Source: WSZY01 sp964559845 (GTDB lineage Bacteria > Pseudomonadota > Zetaproteobacteria > Mariprofundales > Mariprofundaceae). From it: DNA of 50,003 nucleotides. Under the pieces are notes generated by a model. The model saw nothing but the letters and a program-made list of their open reading frames with translations, had not been told where the DNA came from and ran no database searches. Below are positions 24,718 to 33,019 of the stretch, piece after piece. The position numbers were made by a program, and so were the translations under genes. The first letter of the stretch is position 1; every line of letters begins with the position of its first letter. Location: NCBI GenBank assembly GCA_964559845.1, contig CAZLJF010000011.1, positions 1 to 50,003 of the forward strand. The letters run 5' to 3'.

Positions 24718-25007
24718 GCCGCTTCTTGAAGCAGCCCGAAAGCGGAAAACTCCTCCAGAATGGCAAGCACGTCCCTTTGTACTGTTTCAGGGTCGGCTTT
24801 CAGGGTGTCACTTATGATCGAAGCCATATCTTCAGGGCGATGCTGCCCGTCACACAACTCCAGCACGGCTGCGGCAATCAGGTTGAGCGAAAAGCTCGAA
24901 CCATCGGCATTATCGGTAATCAATACTTCGTTCATTTGTTCCAGATCTTCACTGACCAAAGTGTCACGTTTACGCGGAAATTCGCTTACAGCCGGCATGT
25001 CACTCAT
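24714..25007 (-). CDS. PqqD-like peptide chaperone (RiPP recognition element)
   Basis: A 97-aa PqqD-family protein: RDTLVSEDLEQMNEVLITDN, then FSLNLIAAAVLELCDGQH and PEDMASIISDTLKADPETVQRDV, which give the winged-helix layout of a RiPP recognition element. ATG at 25007 is preferred over a GTG at 25022 because AGGAG lies 6 bases before it. Family role: it binds the leader of a precursor peptide and presents it to the modifying enzymes. It is coupled to the kinase gene. Confidence 0.8.
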   Translation of the reverse strand: MSDMPAVSEFPRKRDTLVSEDLEQMNEVLITDNADGSSFSLNLIAAAVLELCDGQHRPEDMASIISDTLKADPETVQRDVLAILEEFSAFGLLQEAA

Positions 25008-25056
25008 GGTTTTCTCCTGCACAACATGGCTCTTTCTTTCATCGAGAAGCCTGTAT

Positions 25057-25111
25057 TAGGGCCTGTTAACACTAATTTCGCCAACACCGTAATTAGTGTT
25101 AACAGGCCCTA
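25057..25111. repeat. perfect 21-bp stem hairpin inside the peptide cluster
   Basis: The arms 25057-25077 and 25091-25111 are exact reverse complements over 21 bp and contain the GTTAAC palindrome. The loop is 13 bases (25078-25090). On the minus-strand transcript it lies between the radical SAM gene and the pqqD-like gene, 50 bp before the latter. There is no T-run, so it is not a classic terminator. It could be a processing or attenuation element, or a REP/MITE-like insertion. A second, weaker inverted pair (GGATATCCTACG near 25134 and CGTA-N4-GGATATCC ending near 25182) follows. Confidence 0.8.
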
Positions 25112-25200
25112 GCATATATACAGTTGCAATGCCGGATATCCTACGGCCTGAATATGGCATGTCGAGCGTAGTCAGGATATCCTGCAAATGGAGTCGGCTT

Positions 25201-26340
25201 TCAAAAGTTTTTTCCACTTCGCCCGGATGGCCTCAGTAAACAGGCAATCATTTGGCAATCCGAGCAGCTTAATTGTTCCTGACAGCTTTTCCATCTTTCA
25301 GGCGTGATCTGTCGCTCGGGCCTGTAACTTAATGAGGCAATAATTTTGGGCAATGATTGTTTCCGTATATTGCCCAGGGGCAGGTTGCGCGAGAAAATGC
25401 AAGGGTACACATCACCATTGGCAGCAAGGCAGAGTTTTCCCCTGCGGATTTCGGATGGCGCGCCGGCATGGGACGGGCTGATTTGAATGTGTGCCGGCAG
25501 GCTTGTGGCGGAGCCGCGCCCGACCCTGTTTACAGGGTCAAAGCGAATATGCCCGGCAGTAAGGCCGAATTCACTTTGCAAAAAATCGCTCATGTGTGCC
25601 ATGCGTTCGGCATTTTCTTTCATCACGACTACGCCCGCACGAATCTCCAGTCCCGAATCCTGTGCGCGATGCATGGCGGCAACAGTGCGCTTCCAACTGC
25701 CGGGCACGCGCGTAATCGTATCGTGAACCCTGGCGACATCGGCATAGATAGAGAAGGAGAAGCGGGGAGTGCAGGGCAGAAGCCTTTGCAGCAGTTTATC
25801 TGTCAGCAGCAGACCGTTGGTATAAATTTCGATACCCTGAAAGTCCAGCCGATGTGCGTATTCCACCAATGCCACCAGGTCGCGGTGAATCAAAGGGTCA
25901 CCACCTGTGAACTGCACAAAAGGGCGCCCCAGCTTGCGCGTATCATCAAGGCTTCGTTGTATCTCTCCGGTGCTGAGAAAGTCATTGCATTCCGGGTCGG
26001 ATTCGGCATAACAGTGCAGGCAGCGTTCGTTGCAGCGGGAGGTGAGTTCGATAAACAGCATGCCGAGGCTTTCGCCCAATAAAAGCTGTTGCGCTGTGGG
26101 GCTGGTGGCCTGAGCCTGACTCAGTCCCTGAAGTTGCGGATAAGCCTGCTCAATGCGCCGCAGATAAGCGGTGTTTGGTTGCGGAGTATGGATGGAACGT
26201 ACAGCGGCGGCAAAAGCACCGCTTAAATATACGGTAGCGGCATGGCTGCTGTGATGCAGCTCCAACTCCTGATTGTTGAGGGCTAAACAATAAACAGCCT
26301 GCCCGTCAGGCAGGCTGAATATCTGATGTTCAGGCTGCAT
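25201..26340 (-). CDS. radical SAM/SPASM peptide-modifying enzyme
   Basis: A 379-aa enzyme. The [4Fe-4S] radical SAM motif is CNERCLHC at residues 103-110, preceded by LFIELTSR. FTGGDPLIHRDLVALVEYAH is the usual glycine-rich SAM region. The C-terminal SPASM part has GKLCLAANGDVYPCIFSRNLPLGNI, in sections, and the cysteine pattern in CQEQLSCSDC for auxiliary clusters. Residues 1-80 look like a small PqqD-like domain (AATVYLSGAFAAAVRSI). The start is 9 bp after the precursor stop, so the two are co-expressed. Family role: forms thioether or C-C crosslinks in RiPPs. Confidence 0.9.
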   Translation of the reverse strand: MQPEHQIFSLPDGQAVYCLALNNQELELHHSSHAATVYLSGAFAAAVRSIHTPQPNTAYLRRIEQAYPQLQGLSQAQATSPTAQQLLLGESLGMLFIELTSRCNERCLHCYAESDPECNDFLSTGEIQRSLDDTRKLGRPFVQFTGGDPLIHRDLVALVEYAHRLDFQGIEIYTNGLLLTDKLLQRLLPCTPRFSFSIYADVARVHDTITRVPGSWKRTVAAMHRAQDSGLEIRAGVVVMKENAERMAHMSDFLQSEFGLTAGHIRFDPVNRVGRGSATSLPAHIQISPSHAGAPSEIRRGKLCLAANGDVYPCIFSRNLPLGNIRKQSLPKIIASLSYRPERQITPERWKSCQEQLSCSDCQMIACLLRPSGRSGKNF

Positions 26341-26349
26341 AACAGAGTT

Positions 26350-26793
26350 TTACTTGCAGACGTTTTTTCCTTTCTTCGGATCAAAGGTGCAAACGCAAGG
26401 GTTTTTGCAGCCCGGAGGGGGGGTGCAGCCCGGAGGGCCTTCTTTACAGAAGTCCTTACAGTTGATGTTGCCTACGCCACCCGCAGCTGTACAGGCAGCA
26501 GTATTACTTGCACATGATTTGACGCATTGAAGTTTGGAGCATTTCGCCGCATTGAACTTGGTGGAGTTGGGTATGCAAGGACAGCATGCATTGGTGCCGG
26601 AAGAAATGGTGATGGCGACCACTGTTCCATTGGTCAGGGTGCAATTCTTAAGTTGGCCGAACGCGCCCAAGGCGTGACGTGGCCCGACCATCATGGTGCC
26701 TAAAATGGCAGGCGGTGTATAGACGGCCGCAGCCAGCAAGCGGCGACGTGCAGACTGCTCCGGGTTCAGCTTGGTTTCTTCCTGTTCTTGCAT
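26350..26793 (-). CDS. cysteine-rich RiPP precursor-like protein
   Basis: A 147-aa protein starting at 26793, with AGGTGA 6 bases before the ATG. Residues 1-45 look like a leader: a charged start, SARRRLLAAAVYTPPAILGT, and a GPRHALGAFG stretch resembling an arginine-rich signal and cleavage region. Residues 50-147 contain 15 cysteines (51, 70, 71, 73, 85, 90, 94, 101, 112, 116, 123, 129, 133, 135 and 146), plus runs of Gly, Pro, Asn and Lys and no aromatic core. There is no known domain. Position directly before a radical SAM/SPASM gene and two RiPP accessory genes makes it the likely substrate. Confidence 0.72.
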   Translation of the reverse strand: MQEQEETKLNPEQSARRRLLAAAVYTPPAILGTMMVGPRHALGAFGQLKNCTLTNGTVVAITISSGTNACCPCIPNSTKFNAAKCSKLQCVKSCASNTAACTAAGGVGNINCKDFCKEGPPGCTPPPGCKNPCVCTFDPKKGKNVCK

Positions 26794-26884
26794 GCTTATC
26801 ACCTGTTTCACATTCGGACTACAAAACACCCCCAAGCGTAGCGTGATTTGCTTCCGGGCGCAAACCATGGTTAGAGTTGATGCC
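26794..26884. promoter_or_regulatory. divergent intergenic region of the peptide cluster
   Basis: About 90 bp separate the precursor start (minus) and the nucleotidyltransferase start (plus), so both promoters must lie here or within the first codons. No clear -35/-10 pairs were found. The short distance suggests joint control. Confidence 0.4.
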
Positions 26885-28000
26885 ATGAAAGTCAAAGAGC
26901 AGGTAAGACTCCGGCAAAGCTATTGCCGAATGTTGTGTGGCGAATGGCAGGGTGATGTGCCCGAAGATTTGAACTTTTGGTATATGATGTGTGCCGATGG
27001 TGTGTTTCTCTGCATACTGGACAAGCTGGATGAACAGCAGCGCGCGAGGATTCCTGCCGAAGCGATGAAAGGCATGGATAAGCGTATGCGGCAGGCATCG
27101 GCATTGCGTATGAAGCATGCCATGAGCCAGATTCTCAGAGAGGTGAATGCCGCCCGTATCCCTGTGATTGTGATGCGCGGGCAGATGCTGGCCGAGGGGC
27201 TGTATGCTGCGCCTGACTTGCGCCCGTTTACCGATTTTGATCTGCTGTATGATGAGCAGCATTCGCTGATGCTCAAGCAGACGCTGGGCAACCATTTGGG
27301 CTATGCGCCGCCGGAGAAGTTTCCGAATTTATTCAAAAAAGGTGATTTGGTGATTGATTTGCATACCGAGCCTTTGGGTATCGAGCGGATTCAATCCTGG
27401 GCTGGGCTTACGCCGTTACGCGCACCGGATTTTTTCAAATATGCCGAAGAAGGTGAATTGGCCGGAGAAAAGGCGCTGCTGGTGCATCCGAGGGTAAATT
27501 TACCATATTTGTGTTTCCATGCCCTCAAACACTCGTTTGGACGACTGGTCTGGCTCTATGATATCGCCTTGCTGGCCAATCAGGTGAGTGCGGACGGTTT
27601 GTGGGATGAGGTGTTGCAGGGGATTGAAGAATATCGTTTGCAACGGCCTTGCTATTATGCCCTTAGTCATGTGAAGCAACATTTGGGCGCATCCGTGCCG
27701 GAGGATATATTGGCAGCGATTAAGCCTGAGATGGGCTTTGTGGAGCAGCGCCTGTTCAGGCGCCATATGAATCATGAAGTGATTCCCTATCTGGCCGAGC
27801 GCCTTTTTGCACGCATGTTGCCTGATTTTAAGCATCGTATGGAGTTCTGGCGTGAAACGATCTATCCGAGATATGAGGTGCGAGCCCAGATTGCAGGGGG
27901 CGGCTGCGTGAAGTGCAGCTTTATCCGCAAACGCCTGAAACAGCTGGTTAAGGCTGGCTGGCTTTTTATCAAAGAGGGTGTTTCACTGGTCAGAGCCTGA
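26885..28000 (+). CDS. nucleotidyltransferase-fold protein of the peptide cluster
   Basis: A 371-aa protein of the uncharacterised nucleotidyltransferase group (NTP_transf_5-like). The key block is IPVIVMRGQMLAEGLYAAPDLRPFTDFDLLYDE, given in part as residues 95-125, where DFDLL supplies the DxD-type metal-binding pair. Further on are IDLHTEPLG, LCFHALKHSFGRLVWLYDIALL and a helical C-terminus. The start is uncertain: ATG at 26885 or at 26867. Such genes accompany HprK-related and PqqD-like genes in many genomes. It may act on the peptide or on its kinase. Confidence 0.75.
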   Translation: MKVKEQVRLRQSYCRMLCGEWQGDVPEDLNFWYMMCADGVFLCILDKLDEQQRARIPAEAMKGMDKRMRQASALRMKHAMSQILREVNAARIPVIVMRGQMLAEGLYAAPDLRPFTDFDLLYDEQHSLMLKQTLGNHLGYAPPEKFPNLFKKGDLVIDLHTEPLGIERIQSWAGLTPLRAPDFFKYAEEGELAGEKALLVHPRVNLPYLCFHALKHSFGRLVWLYDIALLANQVSADGLWDEVLQGIEEYRLQRPCYYALSHVKQHLGASVPEDILAAIKPEMGFVEQRLFRRHMNHEVIPYLAERLFARMLPDFKHRMEFWRETIYPRYEVRAQIAGGGCVKCSFIRKRLKQLVKAGWLFIKEGVSLVRA

Positions 28001-28010
28001 ATAATCCTGG

Positions 28011-30362
28011 TTAAATATCCGAATCGAAGAAATCATCATTTTCGCCAATCCGGGGATCTGCTTCAGTTTCTTCGGTCGGAGCGCTCCCCTCCCTGAATGC
28101 CTCCAGCAGTGGCGATTTGGTTTCTGCATTGGCAAGCTTACCTGTTTTGCGGTCAATCAGTGCCCACTCAATGCCTTCGGGCGCTCTGAAGGATTCAATC
28201 CTCTTTCCCTTGTGTGCGCTCTGCATGAATGTCAGCCATGTCGGCAGGGCGGCGCGCGAGCCTGTCTCCCGCCTGCCCATAGGGGTTGGTGTATCGCGTC
28301 CGGTCCATACGCCGGTCAGTATCTGGGGTGTGTAGCCGATAAACCATGCATCGACCTGTTTGTTGGTTGTGCCGGTCTTGCCAGCGGCCGGACGTCCGAG
28401 CGCCCTGGCACGGCGTCCCGTACCACGCTCAATAACACCCTTCATCATGTTGGTGATCAGGAAGCTGCTGGTCGGCTCAAGAATCTGCTCTGCCGGGCGC
28501 ATGCCTTCACCGACAGAAAGAACCGGGTCAACGTGGCATATTTGACAGCGATGGCCGGCCACGGAGCGGTGCAGGCTGCGACCTGTGCGGTCCTGCACCT
28601 GCTGGATGGTGATGGGCTTCCATCTCTTTCCGCCGCTGGCCAGTGGTATGTATGCCTCGGTTAACTGCTCCAGCGGTGCTTCGGTTGCACCCAGTGCCAG
28701 AGCAAGCTCCTTTGGAAAGTCGTGATTAAAGGGGAAGTCGCGCAACTTGTCGGTAAAGGTGCGGATGCCGATATCCTGTAGCAATTTGATGGATGCCAGA
28801 TTGCGAGAGTGCTCCAGTGCATCACGCAGCGTCACCGGGCCGGCAAATCTGTTTTTATAGTTTTCAGGCCGCCAGAAGCTGTCGGTGGAGCGGCTGTCAA
28901 ACACAACCGGCGTATCCATGACGATGGTGGCAGGGGTTAGCCCCTGCTCAAGGGCCGTGACATAGAGCAGCGGCTTGAAGGCCGAGCCCGGCTGTCGCTG
29001 TGCGTGGCTTACACGGTCAAAGTCTCCGAAATTGAAATCAAAGCCGCCGACTCTTGCCAGTACCGTGCCGCGTTTCAGGTCGATACTGTAGAGCGCGGAT
29101 TCGACGGATGGCAACTGGGTGAGGCGGACACCACCCTTACCATCGCCCTGCAATACCACTTCATCACCTGCCATCCATGTCAGAGGCCGCTTTTCGGCCC
29201 CGTCCGGGAGCTCCTGCCATTGCCATTTGGGCCGGGTCAGCACCCACTGCCGCTTACCATCATTGACCTTAAGATCACCATTGGGGCGAACCTCTTCAAC
29301 CAGTGCAGGGAGGATCTGCTCTTTGCCCAAAGGCGCTGTTTCATCCTGTGGCTGTGCCGCGCCCCACTGTTCAAGGAGATCGCTCCACGCTTCCGGCTGG
29401 TGGTGGACAGGGATGCGGTAGAATTGCCGTTGCTCGACATCCAGTACGCCTTCACGGACGGCGCGGACTGCTTCCTCTTCAATGCGGCTGCTGTAAGGGA
29501 CGATAATAGTCAGCCCCTGTTTTCTAAGAGCCTGTAAGCCAAATTTCTGTACAAGCTGACGATGTACCTCATTGCCATATGCATTCACGAGCCTGTTTTG
29601 TGGCAGGGGGATGACCGTCAGCTCCTCTTCAAGTGCATGCTGAACATCATCCGCCCTGGCATAACCGCTCCGTTCCATCAGATAGAGAACGGTATTGCGG
29701 CGCTTTTTCGCCAGTTCGGGATTCAGATGCGGTGCATATTTGCTGGGCGCCTTGGGCAGGCCTGCCAGCATGGCGCATTGGCTTAATGTCAGCTCATCCA
29801 GACGCTTGCCAAAGTAACGCCATGCAGCCGATGTGACTCCATAGGCGCCGCGCCCGAGATAGATCTGGTTCAGATAGAGGTAGAGGATATCATCTTTGGA
29901 AAGCGCCTGCTCGATCCGGTAGGAGAGAATGACCTCCCGGATTTTTCTTGTATAGGTCCGCTCTGAACTGAGCAGGAAGTTTTTGGCTACCTGCTGGGTG
30001 ATGGTGCTGCCGCCCTGAACCGTGTGTCCGGCACGAATGTTGGCAATGGCTGCCGAAAGAATGCGGGCCGGATTGATGCCCGGATGTTCGTAAAACTGCT
30101 GATCCTCTGCCGCCAGAAAGGCGTTGCGCAGTTGTTCGGGAATATCCTCGAACGGCGTGAGGATACGGTGTTCATCGGCATATTCGGCCAGAAGTTCGCC
30201 ATCGCTGTTATAAACGCGCGAAACCAGGGGCGGTTGATAGGAGGAAAGTTTTTTTAATTCCGGCAGGTTGTCCGAAAAATAGAAATAGCCGGAGACGGCG
30301 ATAATCACTGCAAGCAGCAACATGATAAAGGCTGTTTTAAGTATCAGAGGAAAAAAGCGCAT
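28011..30362 (-). CDS. mrcA: penicillin-binding protein 1A, bifunctional
   Basis: A 783-aa class A PBP. There is one membrane helix (residues 8-28). The glycosyltransferase domain has LAAEDQQFYEHPG, with catalytic Glu86, and GGSTITQQVAKNF. The OB-like insert spans about residues 290-420. The transpeptidase motifs are SAFK at 460-463, SRN at 519-521 and KTGTT further on. The stop is 10 bp from the convergent nucleotidyltransferase stop. It makes and crosslinks peptidoglycan in the periplasm. Confidence 0.96.
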   Translation of the reverse strand: MRFFPLILKTAFIMLLLAVIIAVSGYFYFSDNLPELKKLSSYQPPLVSRVYNSDGELLAEYADEHRILTPFEDIPEQLRNAFLAAEDQQFYEHPGINPARILSAAIANIRAGHTVQGGSTITQQVAKNFLLSSERTYTRKIREVILSYRIEQALSKDDILYLYLNQIYLGRGAYGVTSAAWRYFGKRLDELTLSQCAMLAGLPKAPSKYAPHLNPELAKKRRNTVLYLMERSGYARADDVQHALEEELTVIPLPQNRLVNAYGNEVHRQLVQKFGLQALRKQGLTIIVPYSSRIEEEAVRAVREGVLDVEQRQFYRIPVHHQPEAWSDLLEQWGAAQPQDETAPLGKEQILPALVEEVRPNGDLKVNDGKRQWVLTRPKWQWQELPDGAEKRPLTWMAGDEVVLQGDGKGGVRLTQLPSVESALYSIDLKRGTVLARVGGFDFNFGDFDRVSHAQRQPGSAFKPLLYVTALEQGLTPATIVMDTPVVFDSRSTDSFWRPENYKNRFAGPVTLRDALEHSRNLASIKLLQDIGIRTFTDKLRDFPFNHDFPKELALALGATEAPLEQLTEAYIPLASGGKRWKPITIQQVQDRTGRSLHRSVAGHRCQICHVDPVLSVGEGMRPAEQILEPTSSFLITNMMKGVIERGTGRRARALGRPAAGKTGTTNKQVDAWFIGYTPQILTGVWTGRDTPTPMGRRETGSRAALPTWLTFMQSAHKGKRIESFRAPEGIEWALIDRKTGKLANAETKSPLLEAFREGSAPTEETEADPRIGENDDFFDSDI

Positions 30363-30483
30363 CGCGGCAAGTCTAGTTTTGGAGAGGCATAAATCGCAAG
30401 TTTAAGATGGATGGTTGCACTCGGCACTTTTCATTTGTCAGGATGCCCTCTATATTCAGGGTGTTTCATTGCTGAGATGGTAT

Positions 30484-30499
30484 TGTGACAGAGGTCACA
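30484..30499. promoter_or_regulatory. CRP/Vfr-type palindrome upstream of the minor-pilin operon
   Basis: TGTGACAGAGGTCACA is a perfect TGTGA-N6-TCACA site. Its centre is 45 bp upstream of the fimT ATG, in the 174-bp region between the divergent PBP1A and fimT genes. The only other structure noticed in that region is weak. By analogy with Vfr control of type IV pili in Pseudomonas, a CRP/FNR-family regulator may act here; no such regulator is in the window. Confidence 0.6.
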
Positions 30500-30536
30500 G
30501 GCCGGTTCGGCATATCTGTTTATCGTAAGGGGCACT

Positions 30537-31109
30537 ATGGCAGATTTTCGGCTAAAAAACGTGGGGGCAAACAGGCAGTCCGGCTTTACCCTGATTGAAA
30601 TGATGGTGGTGATTGGCATTATAGCGGTGCTGTCTGCCATTGTAATTGGTGGCTGGAGCGCCTTGCGTGAATCGAACAAGGTGGAGGCGGCGGCGGAAAG
30701 CATGCGTAGCGCGCTGGTGGCTGCGCGTATCCAGGCAATCAGCACAGGCCGCGCCCAGCAGGTGACGGTGAATTTTGCCGCCAACGGCGCTGCTCCGGCA
30801 GATTCATTCGCCAGCACCGTGTCGGGCGGTGTTTACAGTTCCGCTACAAAGAGAGTGGAGGGTGGAGAGTATATAGCTTCTTCAGGAGTTGACTGGGTGA
30901 ATGCGGCAGGCGGTCTGGGTGCCTGTACGGTTTCGCAGTCCGGGCAAACATTCAAGACGATTGTGTTTGGAAGCAGGGGGTCGGCGTCCGCCCTTTCTTC
31001 GGGAGGCGGCGTATCGCGCACATGGATTGTGCAGGATAAACAGGGGGCGAACCGGTTCTGCTTTACAGTTAATACTGTAACCGGTCGCGTATCGTTACAG
31101 CGCCTGTAG
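30537..31109 (+). CDS. fimT: FimT/GspH-family minor pilin
   Basis: A 190-aa prepilin. The cleavage motif is SGFTLIEMMVVIGIIAVLSA, with cleavage after the glycine before F and Glu5 of the mature chain. The C-terminal GspH-like domain has FGSRGSASALSSG and the two-cysteine ending FCFTVNTVTGRVSLQ. It is the first gene of a minor-pilin operon, 15-50 bp from the next gene. FimT is a minor pseudopilin that primes pilus assembly. Confidence 0.85.
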   Translation: MADFRLKNVGANRQSGFTLIEMMVVIGIIAVLSAIVIGGWSALRESNKVEAAAESMRSALVAARIQAISTGRAQQVTVNFAANGAAPADSFASTVSGGVYSSATKRVEGGEYIASSGVDWVNAAGGLGACTVSQSGQTFKTIVFGSRGSASALSSGGGVSRTWIVQDKQGANRFCFTVNTVTGRVSLQRL

Positions 31110-31157
31110 CGGGCAGGTCTATGGATGGGCTTTTTTGATGGAAAGAGGAGGAAAGAG

Positions 31158-32254
31158 ATGAAAGATACGGATACCAGGGGGTTTACGCTGATTGAGACAA
31201 TGGTGACCATTGTGGTTATCAGTGTGATATTGTTGAGTCTGGCAGGGCTGTTAATCAATACAATGCAAAGTAACCAGTCCAGCGGGCAGCGGATGGATGC
31301 AGCGGCGGTATCCCGGGCTGTGCTGAATAATTATGCCGTGATTCTGGCAACAGGGCAGCCGATTGCGCCTGGCGACACAATATCAGGTACATGGCCGCCT
31401 GCTATTGGCCAGTCTGCGACAATAACCACCCAGCAGGGAGATTATGGCTTTGTGTTAACCGTGACACAAAGCGGAGCGGGGCAGTATACGTTGTCGATTT
31501 CGCTGGATCCGCAGAAAACCCGGGGGCATCTGGCTTCTCTTACCAATCAGACGGTTGTATCGACTGTAGCAGGTATTAATGCTGGCTCTGGTGCTGGTGC
31601 TGGTGCTGGTGCTGGTGCTGGTGCTGGTGCTGGTGCTGGTGCNNNNNNNNNNNNNNNNNNNNNNNNNNNNNNNNNNNNNNNNNNNNNNNNNNNNNNNNNN
31701 NNNNNNNNNNNNNNNNNNNNNNNNNNNNNNNNNNNNNNNNNNCTGGTGGTGGCTCTGGTGGTGGCTCTGGTGGTGGCTCTGGTGGTGGCTCTGGTGCTGG
31801 CACTGGTGCTGGCACTGGTGCTGGCACTGGTGCTGGCACTGGCACTGGCTCTGGCACTGGCACTGGCACTGGTGGCGCTTCGTCTGTTGCGGTCAGTCAG
31901 GGGGGGGAGAGTGCGACTGTTGATGTGGCGACAGTACAGGACTGGCTCAATAACAAAAAATTCGTAAAAAAGATGACAAATGAGGGCGCTTATGGTGATT
32001 TTCAGGCTTGTGGTGCCATTACAGGCAATATTCAGGGGCTTGCAGATCCACCTACAGCCCAGAATATCGTCGATGCCTTTGCCTATGTGCAGCAGCAGGC
32101 GAATGCAGGGAATCTGGCCGATGCCGGAAAATTTGCCGATGCCATCAAGGATTATAACAGTGCGAACAGCAAGTTCAGCAGCGGTGATCCGAAAGGGGCA
32201 GGTAAAAAACTGGCAAAGGCGCTGAAGAAGTTAGGGCAGTCTCTTGGTTGCTGA
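31158..32254 (+). CDS. pilV: PilV-like minor pilin with glycine-rich tail, interrupted by assembly gap
   Basis: The start is ATG at 31158, with GGAGG 6 bases before it. The N-terminus has the prepilin motif RGFTLIETMVTIVVISVILL. After about 130 residues of pilin domain the sequence becomes low-complexity: GAGAGAG, a 100-N gap at 31643-31742, then GGGSGGGS, GAGTGAGT and GTGTGTGG. A C-terminal domain follows (ATVQDWLNNKKFVKKM, ADAGKFADAIKDYNSA, ending GC). The frames on either side of the gap differ, which is expected if the N-run is not the true length. Reading them as one protein is inferred. The tail is unusual for PilV. Confidence 0.7.
31583..31875 (+). repeat. low-complexity glycine-codon repeat with assembly gap
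   Basis: GGTGCT units (31590-31642), the gap of 100 N's, then GGTGGTGGCTCT units (from about 31746), GGTGCTGGCACT and GGCACT units to about 31872. The gap is a placeholder, so the true copy number is unknown. The repeat encodes Gly-Ala, Gly-Gly-Ser and Gly-Thr stretches. Confidence 0.9.
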
Positions 32255-33002
32255 TATTCGAGAAGGCATCAGGCGGAAGAATGAGGCAGGCCTGACGCTG
32301 GTTGAACTGCTGGTGGCCATGGTGGTAGCCATGGTGGTGCTGGCCGGACTGCTGTTGACTTTCACTCAACAATATGGTGAATACAAACACCAGAGTAAGC
32401 GTGTCGATGCAGTTCAGGATCTGGAGTTTGCCATTACTTTTGTTGCGGATGATTTGCGTTCGGCCCTGCATGGTATGGGGCTCGATCCTGTGGAGACGAA
32501 CGGCTTTGGAAGCAGAACGGCGGCCACGGGTGATTTGCGATTCTGGGTCTGGGAGACCAATGCGGCATATAGTCCGGACGCTAACCAGCGGGCGCGGCGG
32601 CGCTACCACTATGATGCCGCCAATGAGACGCTCTGTTATGACCGCCAGGTGGCGGTAGGGGCGGATGATACGGTTACTGCATCGGGTAGCTGTCAGGTTG
32701 ATAGCGAAGTGTTGCGCAATGTTACTTTCTTTAAGGTGTTTCAGGATTCCACGACGCCGCGTGATGCATTTGGCGATATCCCTGCCGCACTTCCGTCTTT
32801 GAACATCAGAAATGTCAGTGATCCGATTAACAGGAGTATGAGTGTTCCCGCATACACGATTCTGATTGAAGTGGCCGTGGATGCAGGCTACAAGAAGGGT
32901 TCGTTCGTCGATGTGCTGGGCAACGATCAGAGGCCCGGCGTGGGAGACGGCAGAAAGCGGGTGTGGCGTTATGTCCAGGTGCAGCCGCAGGTCGCGCTTT
33001 GA
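32244..33002 (+). CDS. pilW: PilW-like minor pilin
   Basis: A 252-aa prepilin with AGLTLVELLVAMVVAMVVLA as type IV pilin leader and helix, cleaved after the glycine before L. QDLEFAITFVADDLRSALHG is typical of PilW. Two cysteines (in ETLCYDR and SGSCQVDS) could form a disulfide. The start is TTG at 32244, overlapping the previous stop by 11 bp. Confidence 0.85.
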   Translation: MVADIREGIRRKNEAGLTLVELLVAMVVAMVVLAGLLLTFTQQYGEYKHQSKRVDAVQDLEFAITFVADDLRSALHGMGLDPVETNGFGSRTAATGDLRFWVWETNAAYSPDANQRARRRYHYDAANETLCYDRQVAVGADDTVTASGSCQVDSEVLRNVTFFKVFQDSTTPRDAFGDIPAALPSLNIRNVSDPINRSMSVPAYTILIEVAVDAGYKKGSFVDVLGNDQRPGVGDGRKRVWRYVQVQPQVAL

Positions 33003-33019
33003 GTTTCGGGAGGTTTGGT

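Noticed and set aside
28540..28575. CxxCH-like haem motif (CQICH) in PBP1A
   Set aside because: A CxxC pair at this place is common in PBP1A of related bacteria and the histidine after it is probably coincidental. No cytochrome domain surrounds it.
31643..31742. Frame change across the N-run as a real frameshift
   Set aside because: The 100 N's are a standard placeholder of unknown true length, so frames on the two sides cannot be compared.
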